From: Saccharomycopsis fibuligera x Saccharomycopsis cf. fibuligera
Lineage: Eukaryota > Ascomycota > Saccharomycetes > Ascoideales > Saccharomycopsidaceae
Length of the DNA stretch: 64,000 nt
Assembly (NCBI GenBank): GCA_001936135.1
Contig: CP012821.1
Coordinates: 186,001-250,000, forward strand
Direction of reading: 5' to 3'
In this document: positions 54,365-63,600 of the stretch, piece after piece
How positions within the stretch are numbered: position 1 is the first letter of the stretch
Layout: every line of letters starts with the position of its first letter
Notes under the pieces: generated by a model
Told to the model about the DNA's origin: nothing
The model's database searches: none
Seen by the model: the letters and a program-made list of their open reading frames with translations, nothing else
Translations under genes and position numbers: made by a program

Positions 54365-54518
54365 CCGACCGACCGCTCCGTCGTCTTTGCCTTTCGTTGT
54401 TTTTCTTGCTTTTCGCCTTGCCTTTTGTCCTTTGTCTTTGTTCTTTTCGTCTTGTTCGTTTGTGCATCATCCTTTCTGTGCTCCTATCCTGCCTCATCTA
54501 ATAATCTCTCTCCTCACC

Positions 54519-54682
54519 ATGACCGTTTCTGATTATCAGCCTATCGACTCTCCCTTCGTTGTCTCTGCTCCTGGCAAAGTAATCATGTTTGGCGAACACG
54601 CCGCTGTTTACGGTAAAGTAAGTACCCATTCGTTTCCTCATCGCGCTCACTTCACTTAATTAATTTTTCAAGCTTATTTTTT

Positions 54683-54715
<33 letters not shown>

Positions 54716-56091
54716 CTCTTATATACGTCTTTCTACCTCACAGGTATTTTCCCTCGCAAACCGCCTAAGCAGTTTAAGCGCTGACCATCATCTTGTACTC
54801 AACCATGTCATGACGCCTCTTTGTGTCAATTATATTCTGCATCTTTTTACTAACCGTCTCTGCTCAATAGCCCGCCATTGCCGCTGCCCTCTCCTTGCGT
54901 ACTTACTTGTTGGTCGATCCAAGCGAATCTAGCGATACCATCACCTTGAGGTGTCCAGATATCAACTTTAGCAAGCTGTGGAACTTGCAAGATTTCCCAT
55001 GGCAAGCTGCTGCAAAATATCACTCCAAGATTAGTGATAACGACTCAAATAAATCCAACAAGTCTTCCGATGACTTGGTTCCCGAGTTGGTGTCCGCATT
55101 GACCGAGATGCTTGTCACCATTGATGATCCATTACACTACAGTGCCGCTTATGCGTTTGTTTACTTGTACGTGAACCTTTGCAACAAGGATCTTCCAGGC
55201 CGCACGTTTACAGTCAGATCAGGATTGCCCATCGGGGCTGGCTTGGGATCTTCTGCCTCATTGGGCGTGTGTATAGCTTCAGCGTTAGCTCTTCTTGGTG
55301 GCCATATCAAAAGAGCAAACTTGAAGGCCACAGATTTAAGTGCTGCTGATTCCGAAGATGCTAACTTCATTGATTCATGGGCTTTCATGGCAGAAAAATG
55401 TATTCACGGCAATCCGTCAGGCATAGATAATGCCGTTGCTTGTCATGGCGGTGCCGTCATGTTTCAAAGAATGAAGAGTTCAGTACCAAGTGTCAGAACC
55501 GCCATGAGAAATTTCCCATCGTTCAAACTTCTACTAACTAATACCAGACAGCCGAGAAGGACCGCGACTTTGGTGTCAAAAGTGTCGGCGCTTATCAACG
55601 ATTTTCCTAAATCCTCTAGCGCTATGTTGGATGCTATAGATAGTATTACTAAAGAAGGTTATAAGTTGATGATTAGACCATTCTTCGATGAGGATGCCAA
55701 AAAAAGATTTAGAGAATTAATAAGAATGAACCACGGCCTTCTAGTTGCTTTGGGAGTGTCGCATCCAACTTTGGAAAAAGTAAAAGTGCATTGTGATGAA
55801 TTAAGTATTGGAGATACCAAATTAACGGGTGCTGGTGGCGGCGGTTGTGCCATCACATTACTCAAAGATGATTTAAAGGAAGAAATTATTGCCAGTTTGA
55901 AGGCAAGATTAAGAGCTGAAGGCTTCGAAACTTTCGAAACTACGTTGGGTGGTAAAGGTGTCGCCCTTTATATTCCACACGATAAAGAAATATCGACGTA
56001 TACTTCACAGAATTTTATTGGTTTGAAAAACAGGGAAGAGGTGGAATCCACCATCGGGGTGAATTCCAAACAAAATTGGCTATATTGGTGA
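54519..56091 (+). CDS. ERG12: Mevalonate kinase, two exons (54519-54617, 54871-56091)
   Basis: Phosphorylates mevalonate in the ergosterol/isoprenoid pathway. Exon 1 (99 nt) encodes MTVSDYQPIDSPFVVSAPGK to AAVYGK; exon 2 continues in frame with PAIAAALSLRTYL. The spliced protein is 439 residues, against 443 in Saccharomyces. GHMP-kinase motifs are SAPGKVIMFGEHAAVYGK, the ATP loop GLPIGAGLGSSASLGV, and GAGGGGCAITLL near the C terminus. The intron begins GTAAGT, has a perfect TACTAAC branch point at 54848-54854 and ends CAATAG. Exon 1 and the start of exon 2 are GC-richer than the 3' half. The conserved kinase N terminus is split by the intron, so exon 1 cannot be left out. Confidence 0.96.
54618..54870 (+). 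other. ERG12 spliceosomal intron, 253 nt
   Basis: Donor GTAAGT at 54618, branch point TACTAAC at 54848-54854 and acceptor TAG at 54868-54870, giving a short 13-nt branch-to-acceptor interval between TACTAAC and TAG. A 31-nt T tract (54685-54715) lies inside. The only protein-coding intron I could support in this window. Confidence 0.93.
54685..54715 (+). repeat. Poly(T) tract, 31 nt, inside the ERG12 intron
   Basis: Uninterrupted T run between the donor and the branch point, not at the usual pyrimidine-tract position next to the acceptor. Confidence 0.9.
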
Positions 56092-56281
56092 TTGCTAGAT
56101 TCTATGGAAAGAACGTTGTAGTAATTAGAAACGTTTGTAAATGACTTAATTAATTAATAATTCTTAATATTAGTAATATTGTAATAATAATAATAATATG
56201 TTACCAGAACTTACATTTTGAGTTGTAGGAAACTACTATTTGTTTCAAAAAGTTTAAGTAATAAAAACGAAAAAAGAAGGT
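56092..56281. other. Short intergenic region ERG12 / tRNA-Pro
   Basis: ATTA/ATAAT-rich 3' sequence of ERG12. The A run near 56263-56276 reads as T-rich on the tRNA strand and can act as the Pol III terminator. Confidence 0.5.
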
Positions 56282-56387
56282 GGGCCACACAGGGAATTGA
56301 ACCCTGGACCTCTCACATGTTCGGTAAGCTCGAGTGTACTCGAGCTCGCTACCCAAAGCGAGAATCATACCTCTAGACCATGCGGCC
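56282..56387 (-). tRNA. tRNA-Pro (anticodon UGG) with a 34-nt intron
   Basis: On the minus strand the acceptor GGCCGCA (56387-56381) pairs with TGTGGCC, and the D arm is GGTCTAGAGGTATGATT. The anticodon stem CTCGC pairs with GTGAG around loop TTTGGG-T, anticodon TGG. The T arm is CAGGG-TTCAATT-CCCTG. The intron (56318-56351) sits between positions 37 and 38, the normal site. Its CCGAA can pair with TTTGG of the anticodon loop, as in other yeast tRNA-Pro(UGG) precursors. It also carries a self-complementary AGCTCGAGT/ACTCGAGCT hairpin. Discriminator base is C. Decodes CCA codons. Confidence 0.95.
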
Positions 56388-56667
56388 ACCGATGACAAAA
56401 AACGCTTATGACATAGGATAGAGAGAAAGGATGTGAAAGCATCTTGAGCTGTTAAGGTTTCGATCCGATCGATTGAAAAAAAAAAAAATATTTGGTATGC
56501 TTGTCTAGCATGATGAAAAGATCTTGTGAGTACGGATGGGTATTTTAATGAGATGATGCGTTTTGTGTAATTGAGCCAGTGCATCACTATCTTGAGTTAT
56601 TTTCAATAGGAGCAAGGTAATAAAGTAAGAAGCATCAATATCAATATCGACAATAAAAATAATAATC
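56388..56667. other. Upstream region of MSE1
   Basis: 280 bases serving as MSE1 promoter, with an A-run of 13 near 56476-56488. No gene seen. Confidence 0.5.
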
Positions 56668-58536
56668 ATGGCAGGTATTGTGCGTGCTGCTAGAATTTCT
56701 AGAGGCATACTTTACATCAATGCTTTTAACAGGCAATGTCGCGCCTACTCCATAAGACCCAAAAAATCGTTAATCAAGCCATCGCCATTACCGTCATCAC
56801 TTGGCTCTAAGCTAGCTTCCAAGGCAACAACGCATGACTTGGCAAGCAATGCTGCAGTCAAAAATGTTAAGGCTCAAAAACACGATGTGCAGCCTTCGTT
56901 TCCCGCAAGAACCAGATTTGCTCCATCACCGACCGGATACCTTCATATGGGTTCACTACGTACTGCATTATACAACTATTTACTAGCAAGGCTGACAAAT
57001 GGGCAGTTTCTTTTAAGAGTCGAAGACACTGATCAGACCAGGCTTGTCCCAGACGCGGAGCAAAACATATATGAAACATTGCGGTGGTGTGGGATTACAA
57101 TTGATGAAGGACCAGCGGGGATCAACGGTGCTGGCAGCGACACTGGTGGCGACGTAGGGCCGTATGGTCCATATCGACAATCGGATAGGTTTGGGATATA
57201 CAAGGAGTATGCACAGGAGCTTCTTGATAAAGGGTTGGCGTATAGGTGCTTTTGCTCCAAGGATAGATTGAACAAATTAACAGAGTCAGCAAAGCAGCTC
57301 AAGCCGCCAACTACGGTTTCTTATGATAGACATTGCGCACACCTTTCTCCTGAGGAGTCAGATGCCAAAGCCAATAAACTGCAGCAGCTGTTTACTATCC
57401 GTTTCAAGTCGCCCAAGGTGTATTCGCCGTTCACTGATTTGCTTCACGGGACAGTTAATCTTCAGCCACAAATCAACGTGAATGATGTGAGATACGAGGA
57501 CCCAATATTGATCAAATCAGATGGGTTACCTACTTACCATTTTGCTAATGTGGTAGATGACCATTTAATGAAAATCACCCACGTCATTAGAGGCGAAGAA
57601 TGGCTTGCTTCGACTCCTAAGCATATCGCATTGTACGAAGCCTTTGGATGGTCCATTCCTCAATTTGTGCATATTCCACTACTTACGAGTACTAGCGAGA
57701 AGAAACTCAGCAAAAGGTCCGGCGACAGTAATGTGTTGTCTTTGAGACAAAAGGGAATTTTGCCTGAAGCCTTAGTGAACTTTTGTGTATTGTTTGGCTG
57801 GGCCCCAGTCAGAGAAAATCCAGGAGAAAAGTCTACGGAGATTTACAAGCTTGATAAATTGGAAAGACTTTTCTCCTTAAATGAGTTGACTAAAGGGAAC
57901 GCGAAAGTTGACATGTCAAAGTTATACTATTTTAATAAGGTGTATTTGCATAAAAGGCTTCAGGATCCAAAACAGTTTAAGGAGATTTTGGACCAGGTGT
58001 ATCAGAATTTGGTTGCTACGCACGGGTTTAAGGATTTGACTAAGGATAAATTAGAATTGATTTTGCGTACCGTTGGACCAAATTTGAGCACGGTCAATGA
58101 ACTTCATGAACAACACTGGTACTTGATGAGACGGCCGTCAATAAGGGATTCAGAATCGGAATCAGATTCGGAATCGGAACCCTCTGCTAGTGCCAAATTC
58201 GTCAATGAGTACGTGAAAACTGAAGCAGGTAAAGCTAAGATCGTATCACTTCTCCGAGCATGCTTGGGGCGTCGTGACATGCTTACCAGGGATAATGTCT
58301 CGGAGCTCATCAGCGCGGTTTTCAATGAAGCAAAAGAGCGCAGCAGCATTAGTAGTTCTGGACAGCAGCAGGAGGAGCTCACTAAGAAGGACATCTTCCA
58401 AACATTGCGATTTGCACTATCGGGGGGTGTGCCGGGGGTCAAGATTAACCTCCTTGTTGAGACGCTCGGCCAAGAAGAAACGGTGGCGAGACTACAGCAG
58501 GCCGTAGAGTATTTGGAGTCGCTAAAGTTGACATGA
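56668..58536 (+). CDS. MSE1: Mitochondrial glutamyl-tRNA synthetase
   Basis: Class I synthetase that charges mitochondrial tRNA-Glu. 622 residues. The N terminus MAGIVRAARISRGILYINAFNRQCRAYSIRPKK style sequence is basic, Ser/Ala/Ile-rich and free of acids, as for a presequence. The catalytic part opens with RFAPSPTGYLHMGSLRTALYN (HIGH-type motif as HMGS) and LLRVEDTDQTRLVPDAE. It continues with AYRCFCSKDRL, LPTYHFANVVDDHLM, ITHVIRGEEWLASTPKH and KKLSKRSGD (KMSKS-type). The C-terminal part holds a short Ser/Glu-rich insert at about 491-505. One conserved-region CTG codon (ARLTNG, near 56988) aligns with Asn in the Saccharomyces enzyme, so Ser is a better fit than Leu. Confidence 0.96.
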   Translation: MAGIVRAARISRGILYINAFNRQCRAYSIRPKKSLIKPSPLPSSLGSKLASKATTHDLASNAAVKNVKAQKHDVQPSFPARTRFAPSPTGYLHMGSLRTALYNYLLARLTNGQFLLRVEDTDQTRLVPDAEQNIYETLRWCGITIDEGPAGINGAGSDTGGDVGPYGPYRQSDRFGIYKEYAQELLDKGLAYRCFCSKDRLNKLTESAKQLKPPTTVSYDRHCAHLSPEESDAKANKLQQLFTIRFKSPKVYSPFTDLLHGTVNLQPQINVNDVRYEDPILIKSDGLPTYHFANVVDDHLMKITHVIRGEEWLASTPKHIALYEAFGWSIPQFVHIPLLTSTSEKKLSKRSGDSNVLSLRQKGILPEALVNFCVLFGWAPVRENPGEKSTEIYKLDKLERLFSLNELTKGNAKVDMSKLYYFNKVYLHKRLQDPKQFKEILDQVYQNLVATHGFKDLTKDKLELILRTVGPNLSTVNELHEQHWYLMRRPSIRDSESESDSESEPSASAKFVNEYVKTEAGKAKIVSLLRACLGRRDMLTRDNVSELISAVFNEAKERSSISSSGQQQEELTKKDIFQTLRFALSGGVPGVKINLLVETLGQEETVARLQQAVEYLESLKLT

Positions 58537-59323
58537 TGTTGAAGTGGTTGGTCAAGGAGTTGTGTACATAGAAATGGGCTGGTTGTAGATATAGAAAATT
58601 AGATATAGAAGTTCAGATATAGACGTCATACCATACAGTCAGCGTTTACGTAATACCCGCGGAAAGAGGACGCCGAGTTCGCTTAAAGGCGGGTCGGAAA
58701 ATTTTTCACGAGCGAGTGGCCGTGTAAGTGTAGCTGTAGACGTAAGTTGTCGTTGCCTTGGTGGTAATATAGCATGCTACGTTTACAGAGTAGTTAGTAT
58801 ATAGGCAAGTAGTTCCCATTGGACTAGTAGTGAGGGCCAGGGAGCGTGTGTAACTTGGGGCGGTTAATCACGGTTCTGAGTGGTTGGGCTCGTTTACTTG
58901 TAGATCTGGATTGGCTGTAGCTGTCTGTCTACGGATTAAACGTACACAGGGAGAGTGCTTAAGTGCCTGCAGCGCTACGAAAAACAAAAGTCAACAAAAT
59001 AGAGATGAATGAAACTCAAACAAATAAAAACTTTTTTTCCTGTCGCTCGCTGCCTCTTAGATCCCGCTTTTCTTTTCTCTTTTCTACTCCAAATCTCATC
59101 CAAACTAAACCATATCAAACCACCTCCACATCCCCTTATCCCCTTCATCTTCTGTTCCCAGGACACACATTTTCTCTGGCAGACACATTCTGTCCTTTTG
59201 ATCCGCCTCATCTCCTTTTTCCTCTCCCTGATAGCCCTCATTTACCCTTTGTTTGTTGTTGTCTTAGACTTTGTTTTCATTTAAAGGCAAATCCGTATCT
59301 ACAACTACACACTTAGTTCCATA
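58537..59323. other. Intergenic: MSE1 3' end and promoter of the next gene
   Basis: GC-moderate left half with repeated TAGATATAGA words near 58588-58623; C/T-rich leader sequence from about 59035. No gene seen. Confidence 0.5.
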
Positions 59324-60172
59324 ATGAAGGTTAAAACCATTCCATCCATCGACACCCAACAAAAGCAAAGCCAGCTAGGTATGTTTGTTGACTCACCTTA
59401 TCATAAATTATTGACAAAACCTGAGCGCGTGGGAGTGAGCTCCCAGCACAGAAGCGCCAGCTTTTGCCACCCGCACTCGTCGCCACAGTCTACTAATACC
59501 ACATCTCCAGTTCTCATTGCAAGAACAAACTTGGACACTTTCAAAGCTTTTGACTTTGAAGACGACCTTGAGTTTTGTCCTGTTGCCTTTGATGAATCAG
59601 CTGATCCGGTGTCCTCCAGATCATCAACTCCAACATCTGTGAGCTCCTCATTCTCCACCACCCCAGAAAGATCAGAGATCTTTAATCGTGCAAGTCTCAG
59701 CCCAGATTCTTATTTCTCTCCAAACGTGAGATTCTCAAAGTTGAATGCCTCCACTCCTGTTAGAGACAGCAGAACCATCAACTTGAACAATCAGTACTCT
59801 CCGCAAAAATTCTATAGTGTTCCTGTTAACCCATACGGCAATGTTAACGTTAGCGCCAGCGCTAACGTTCACGCCGCTGATCATTACACTACAACTGCTG
59901 CTAATTATCAACTCCACAACCAAATTTCAATTCAACAACAACAACAGTTGAACCAGTTTCAGTCTTCTAGAAATGCTGCTCAATATGCTGCTGCCGTCAC
60001 CACTGGTGCCACCAACAACAATAACAGCAACAACATCTTAGCTCAAACTTACAACAACCAGTTCAACCACGGCTACAACAACAACATTTCTAGAAAGAGA
60101 TTTGACGTCAACGCCACTCAAGCTACTAGATCCATTAACCACGCCAACCACTACAGAGGTCGTGTTTACTAA
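59324..60172 (+). CDS. Uncharacterised Ser/Asn-rich protein with possible CDK sites
   Basis: 282 residues; family not recognised. The first 140 residues contain more specific sequence: GMFVDSPYHKLLTKPERVG, FKAFDFEDDLEFCPVAFDE and several S/T-P pairs (SP at about 24, TTPER, LSPDSYFSP, STPVRD, YSPQKF). These could be sites for proline-directed kinases. The second half is Asn/Gln/Ala-rich and ends NHYRGRVY. The codon choice is orderly (AAC, ACT, GCT favoured), which supports a real and well-expressed gene. It follows a long C/T-rich leader. Most likely a regulatory or RNA-associated protein of this clade, but that is only a guess from composition. Confidence 0.75.
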   Translation: MKVKTIPSIDTQQKQSQLGMFVDSPYHKLLTKPERVGVSSQHRSASFCHPHSSPQSTNTTSPVLIARTNLDTFKAFDFEDDLEFCPVAFDESADPVSSRSSTPTSVSSSFSTTPERSEIFNRASLSPDSYFSPNVRFSKLNASTPVRDSRTINLNNQYSPQKFYSVPVNPYGNVNVSASANVHAADHYTTTAANYQLHNQISIQQQQQLNQFQSSRNAAQYAAAVTTGATNNNNSNNILAQTYNNQFNHGYNNNISRKRFDVNATQATRSINHANHYRGRVY

Positions 60173-61313
60173 ACTTACGATTCGTTATGCTGTTTAATTT
60201 TATTGTTCTATTCTTTCATGCAACTTGTTTTTAGTGGTCACTTCCGTTCTTCAATTGCTCGTGTTTTTTCCATGTTCAACTAGCATTATCATTACTTTTG
60301 TTTTAACGCTGTGGATAAATTGCGTCTTGCGTTTTCTTTGTCATTTGCAGTCACTTGCATTATCAACATCATCAAAATTGTTTTAATTTAGTTTTTTTTG
60401 TTATTTGTTCAAACATTCTGCATTTCATACGGATTAGAAAAGAAGAATACGATAAAGAAAAAGGACAATTAGCAGAAAAGTTTGGGAAAGTTTAGGTTTC
60501 GGTTTTTTTCTCATTTTTTTCCATTATCACACCATGTTTTTTTTTCAGTTTCATTTCATTCACAGCTGCTTGTTTTACTACTATATTTTTTGTTCCAGCA
60601 CTTGAAAGGCTTAAACGAGTGTGCTGTTTTTTTGTTGCTTATTATTATTGTTCCATTTTTATCGATGCATTATTACTCATCACCAATCATGATTTATGAC
60701 AAGTTAAAGTGTGCTATTTTCAAACATTCTTCTTATGTTTTACTTATTATTACTGTTATTATTATTTTGTCATCATTATAACATTTTGTTGCCAGTTTTC
60801 TACTTGATATCCCATTAATATTTATTCAATTTTTTGTCATTTTATTTTTGTTTCTTGTTATTGACTGTCTAATATGAAATATTCTAATAATTTTTCTTTG
60901 CCTTTGCTTTCAATGAGTTTGCTTATTCAACAATTACTATTCTATTTTATATTCTATTTCTGTTTTGTTATAATTTTTGAATACTAATTTTTTTCACTAT
61001 TTTGCTTTGAGTTGAAAAACACTGTGCCTTTATATCTGTTAATCATATATATAATTTTTTTATTTAAATAATATTAGATAATATTATATGTGTTTGTGTT
61101 TTCTTTTTATTTACACACTTTGTTTTCTCAAAACTCTTATTGTACAATTATTCTATGGAAATGAACCTTGACTATAGAAGTAAAAATAAAAAGGAAAACT
61201 TCACCAATCCTGTTGAATCAAAAACAAACAAGGAGCTTGAATAAAGTAATAAACAACGATTATTTCCAACTGATATGATCGGAATAAAAAGAGAGACAAG
61301 GGGGAAATATAGC
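60173..61313. other. Convergent 3' intergenic region, strongly T-rich
   Basis: 1.1 kb of T-rich, AT-rich DNA between two facing genes. A hydrophobic 99-codon frame at 60482-60781 begins at TTG and reflects T-richness. Nothing is supported. Confidence 0.55.
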
Positions 61314-62663
61314 TCAAAAGATAATAACCAAAACAAACAAAATCACCACAAGCACAGTAATAACAAAACAATGGCCATGCTCTCTCATTTTTCTATTAAT
61401 CCTGTTCAAATTTCTTTTAGCTTTAACTAATCTTCGATCACTGTGATCAATTTGCATTTCCAAATCATCCAAAATCACCATTTGTGAATCTAATTCTGAA
61501 TTAATCAGCATCCCCATTTCTCGTTGTCTTCGTACCGACGCAGCTAGGTCGTCTAAGTTTGTGTCTTGATCTAGAAGAACTTGCTGTTGTTGCTTATATA
61601 TTTGTTGATTGCTGTTAGTGGCGCTGTCATTACTATTGTTGTTATTTTTGTTGCTGGAGTCTTCATTTGCATCAGAGTCAGAGTATCGTTTCAGTGAGTC
61701 TGCTGGGTCATCGGAATACGGTTCGAACAGGGTTTGCTGCTGGTGTTCTTTCAAATGTTCGGCTTCAGAGACTGAAGTAACGTGCACATTTCCTACTTTT
61801 GTTGGAATATTGGGTAGTTTTTCGCTTCCAAATTGTTGCCGTTGCTGTTGCGAATAATCACTTTCATGTTGTAGGAGCTGTTTTCGTTTTAATTCATATT
61901 GAACATCGTCAACACTGTTGTCTTGATTTTGATTCTGGTCTTGATTTTCATCAGGCACAAAATCTCGATACGGCTTGAATTGCCTATGTTGTTTTTGCTG
62001 CCTCTGCGGCTGTTTGCTTTGAGTTGCCGACAAATTTGTCATCGTTTTTCCCATTTCTATCCCCGGTACTGATTCATTTGGCCCACCAGACTGCTGCTGC
62101 TGCTCGCGTTTCAATCTTGGTGGCGATGACTCTACTAAGTTTTCTTTAAACCTGACACTTTTCGTTAATGGGTTCAATTCAGGCAATTCTCGTTTATCAA
62201 ATTTGAAATTATCAATGTCAAGCGTTTCAGTTATATTACTATTACCGTGGCTTCCCAGCAATGATATGCTTTCTCTTTCCAAAACCAATTCCATATTAGC
62301 TAATAATTTATCATAATTGAATGCTTTGCTATTGAACTCATCAATTAGTTTGTTGATACTGGTGACTGTGACTTTTGAATCGGAAGCATTATTTTTCGTC
62401 TTAGCTTCATCATTATTGCTATTATTATTACTTTTCGATCTGGAATTCGAATTATAGTCTTCAATGTAACCTATGATATCGTCTTCCAAACTTGTTAATC
62501 TTTTCCGGATTTTATGAAGCACATTTTGTAGATCTTGATTATCACTGGAGGATGGATTAATTTCTAGTACTATTAGCCTTTTGCGTTCTTCTAGAATAGT
62601 TTGGGCTTGATCTAAAAGTAAAGAGATTTCGGAGAATTTGAATGCAGATGGTTCTGTTGGCAT
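61314..62663 (-). CDS. SYN8: Qc-SNARE, Syn8-like endosomal syntaxin
   Basis: Tail-anchored SNARE of the endosomal/late Golgi system. 449 residues, against 255 in Saccharomyces Syn8. The N-terminal helices include FSEISLLLDQAQTILEERKRL and LHKIRKRLTSLEDDIIGYI. The SNARE motif lies at about 365-425: RREMGMLINSELDSQMVILDDLEMQID followed by DRRLVKAKRNLNRINRK, with the central Gln in SQMV. One C-terminal membrane segment (FVITVLVVILFVLVIIF) ends the protein. The RAKR/GPCY-like run before the anchor is shared with Syn8. The extra length is a Gln/Asn-rich middle (about 180-360). Tlg1 is an alternative Qc-SNARE assignment. Confidence 0.82.
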   Translation of the reverse strand: MPTEPSAFKFSEISLLLDQAQTILEERKRLIVLEINPSSSDNQDLQNVLHKIRKRLTSLEDDIIGYIEDYNSNSRSKSNNNSNNDEAKTKNNASDSKVTVTSINKLIDEFNSKAFNYDKLLANMELVLERESISLLGSHGNSNITETLDIDNFKFDKRELPELNPLTKSVRFKENLVESSPPRLKREQQQQSGGPNESVPGIEMGKTMTNLSATQSKQPQRQQKQHRQFKPYRDFVPDENQDQNQNQDNSVDDVQYELKRKQLLQHESDYSQQQRQQFGSEKLPNIPTKVGNVHVTSVSEAEHLKEHQQQTLFEPYSDDPADSLKRYSDSDANEDSSNKNNNNSNDSATNSNQQIYKQQQQVLLDQDTNLDDLAASVRRQREMGMLINSELDSQMVILDDLEMQIDHSDRRLVKAKRNLNRINRKMREHGHCFVITVLVVILFVLVIIF

Positions 62664-62806
62664 GTTTTAAGATTGTGTGTTATGTGTTTGGGTTGGCTTG
62701 GATCGGTATTTGTGAATTATTCTATTTATTTTACGAAATGCTGTGGTTTTAGTGATGAATGAATGGATTAGCTTAATTTATCGTGTTGAGCTTAAAGAGC
62801 TTAATA

Positions 62807-62841
<35 letters not shown>

Positions 62842-63600
62842 AAATAAACAAATTTCAAAGCAGGATTTGTAAGACTTTGGAAAGACAAAGTTAGCCGCTT
62901 GACTTTGCTGTGAGTGATGAGATATAGTACTATATACCAGGCCTTGTATATGTCAATATGTCTTCTAAGACTTTACGTCTTTTAATTTTGACGTGATAGG
63001 GAAATGTATTTTATTTTATGCTGAAAACAAAAGCAAATTTCCTTCTATTTAATGTAACCCTTTCAATTTACAAAGCCCAATTTTTGATTTATAGCCACTC
63101 CAGAGTTTCCTCTTAAGTTATAGAAGTAGAGAAAGTTGTACTTGGGCTGTCTAGCTGCACTAAATACAATTCAACATTCTAACGCTTGTGACTCTCTTGT
63201 TTTGCCTCCGTTGTGCTTTAATTCGTAAGTTCCCGTCGTTTCTCTTTTTTTCGATGCTTAGTCCAATGACGCGGTTCTTTGAATCTTAGCATTGGCGGGC
63301 TTTGTGACCATAGAGCTTCAAAATGCACCTTATGAGTATACGAATAGCTTTTATTTTCCAAACCTGTAAGTTTACGAAAGTTCATTCTCGTTAAATTATA
63401 TTTAGTATTTGCTAAAAAACAAGAGCTCCAAGGATGTCAATTTGTGTTATAACGACCCATTATATTACTTAAAAAAACAGAATACGACTATATTATAAAT
63501 ATAATAGAATATACAGGAGTTTTCTGTGTTCATCCATTAAAAAAGTAAAACCGAAAATCTAAAAACAAAACTATAAATCCTTAAAGCAACTTTAAATCAC
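62664..63600. other. Intergenic: SYN8 promoter and CAP gene 3' end
   Basis: 937 bases, with a T tract at 62809-62840 lying about 150 bases upstream of the SYN8 ATG. AT-rich with no ORF or RNA gene recognised. Confidence 0.5.
62809..62840. repeat. Poly(T) tract, 32 nt
   Basis: Uninterrupted T run. Because SYN8 is on the minus strand, it reads as poly(A) in the sense of that gene and could act as a nucleosome-excluding promoter element. Confidence 0.9.

Larger units (their letters stand above)
51553..54518. other. 3-kb gene-free region, GC-richer than other gaps, before ERG12
   Basis: It starts with the T-rich 3' end of the bHLH gene and a T tract at 51955-51985. From about 52040 to 54300 the composition is clearly richer in G and C than other gaps, yet no ATG-started frame resembles a protein. 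It contains a CAGAAATCGGCTTA word at 52752-52765 like the RNase P CR-V core, an A tract at 53589-53619, a TATATATA near 53957, and a CCAA repeat at 54337-54364. A ten-codon upstream ORF starts at 54075. The right-hand part is the ERG12 promoter and leader; the rest is unexplained. Confidence 0.5.

Noticed and set aside
60482-60781. 99-codon hydrophobic frame between two convergent genes
   Set aside because: Starts at TTG; its Leu/Phe/Ile-rich sequence is what T-rich DNA gives in translation.
61718-61728. GGTTCGA word resembling a tRNA B box
   Set aside because: Lies within the SYN8 coding sequence with no tRNA structure.
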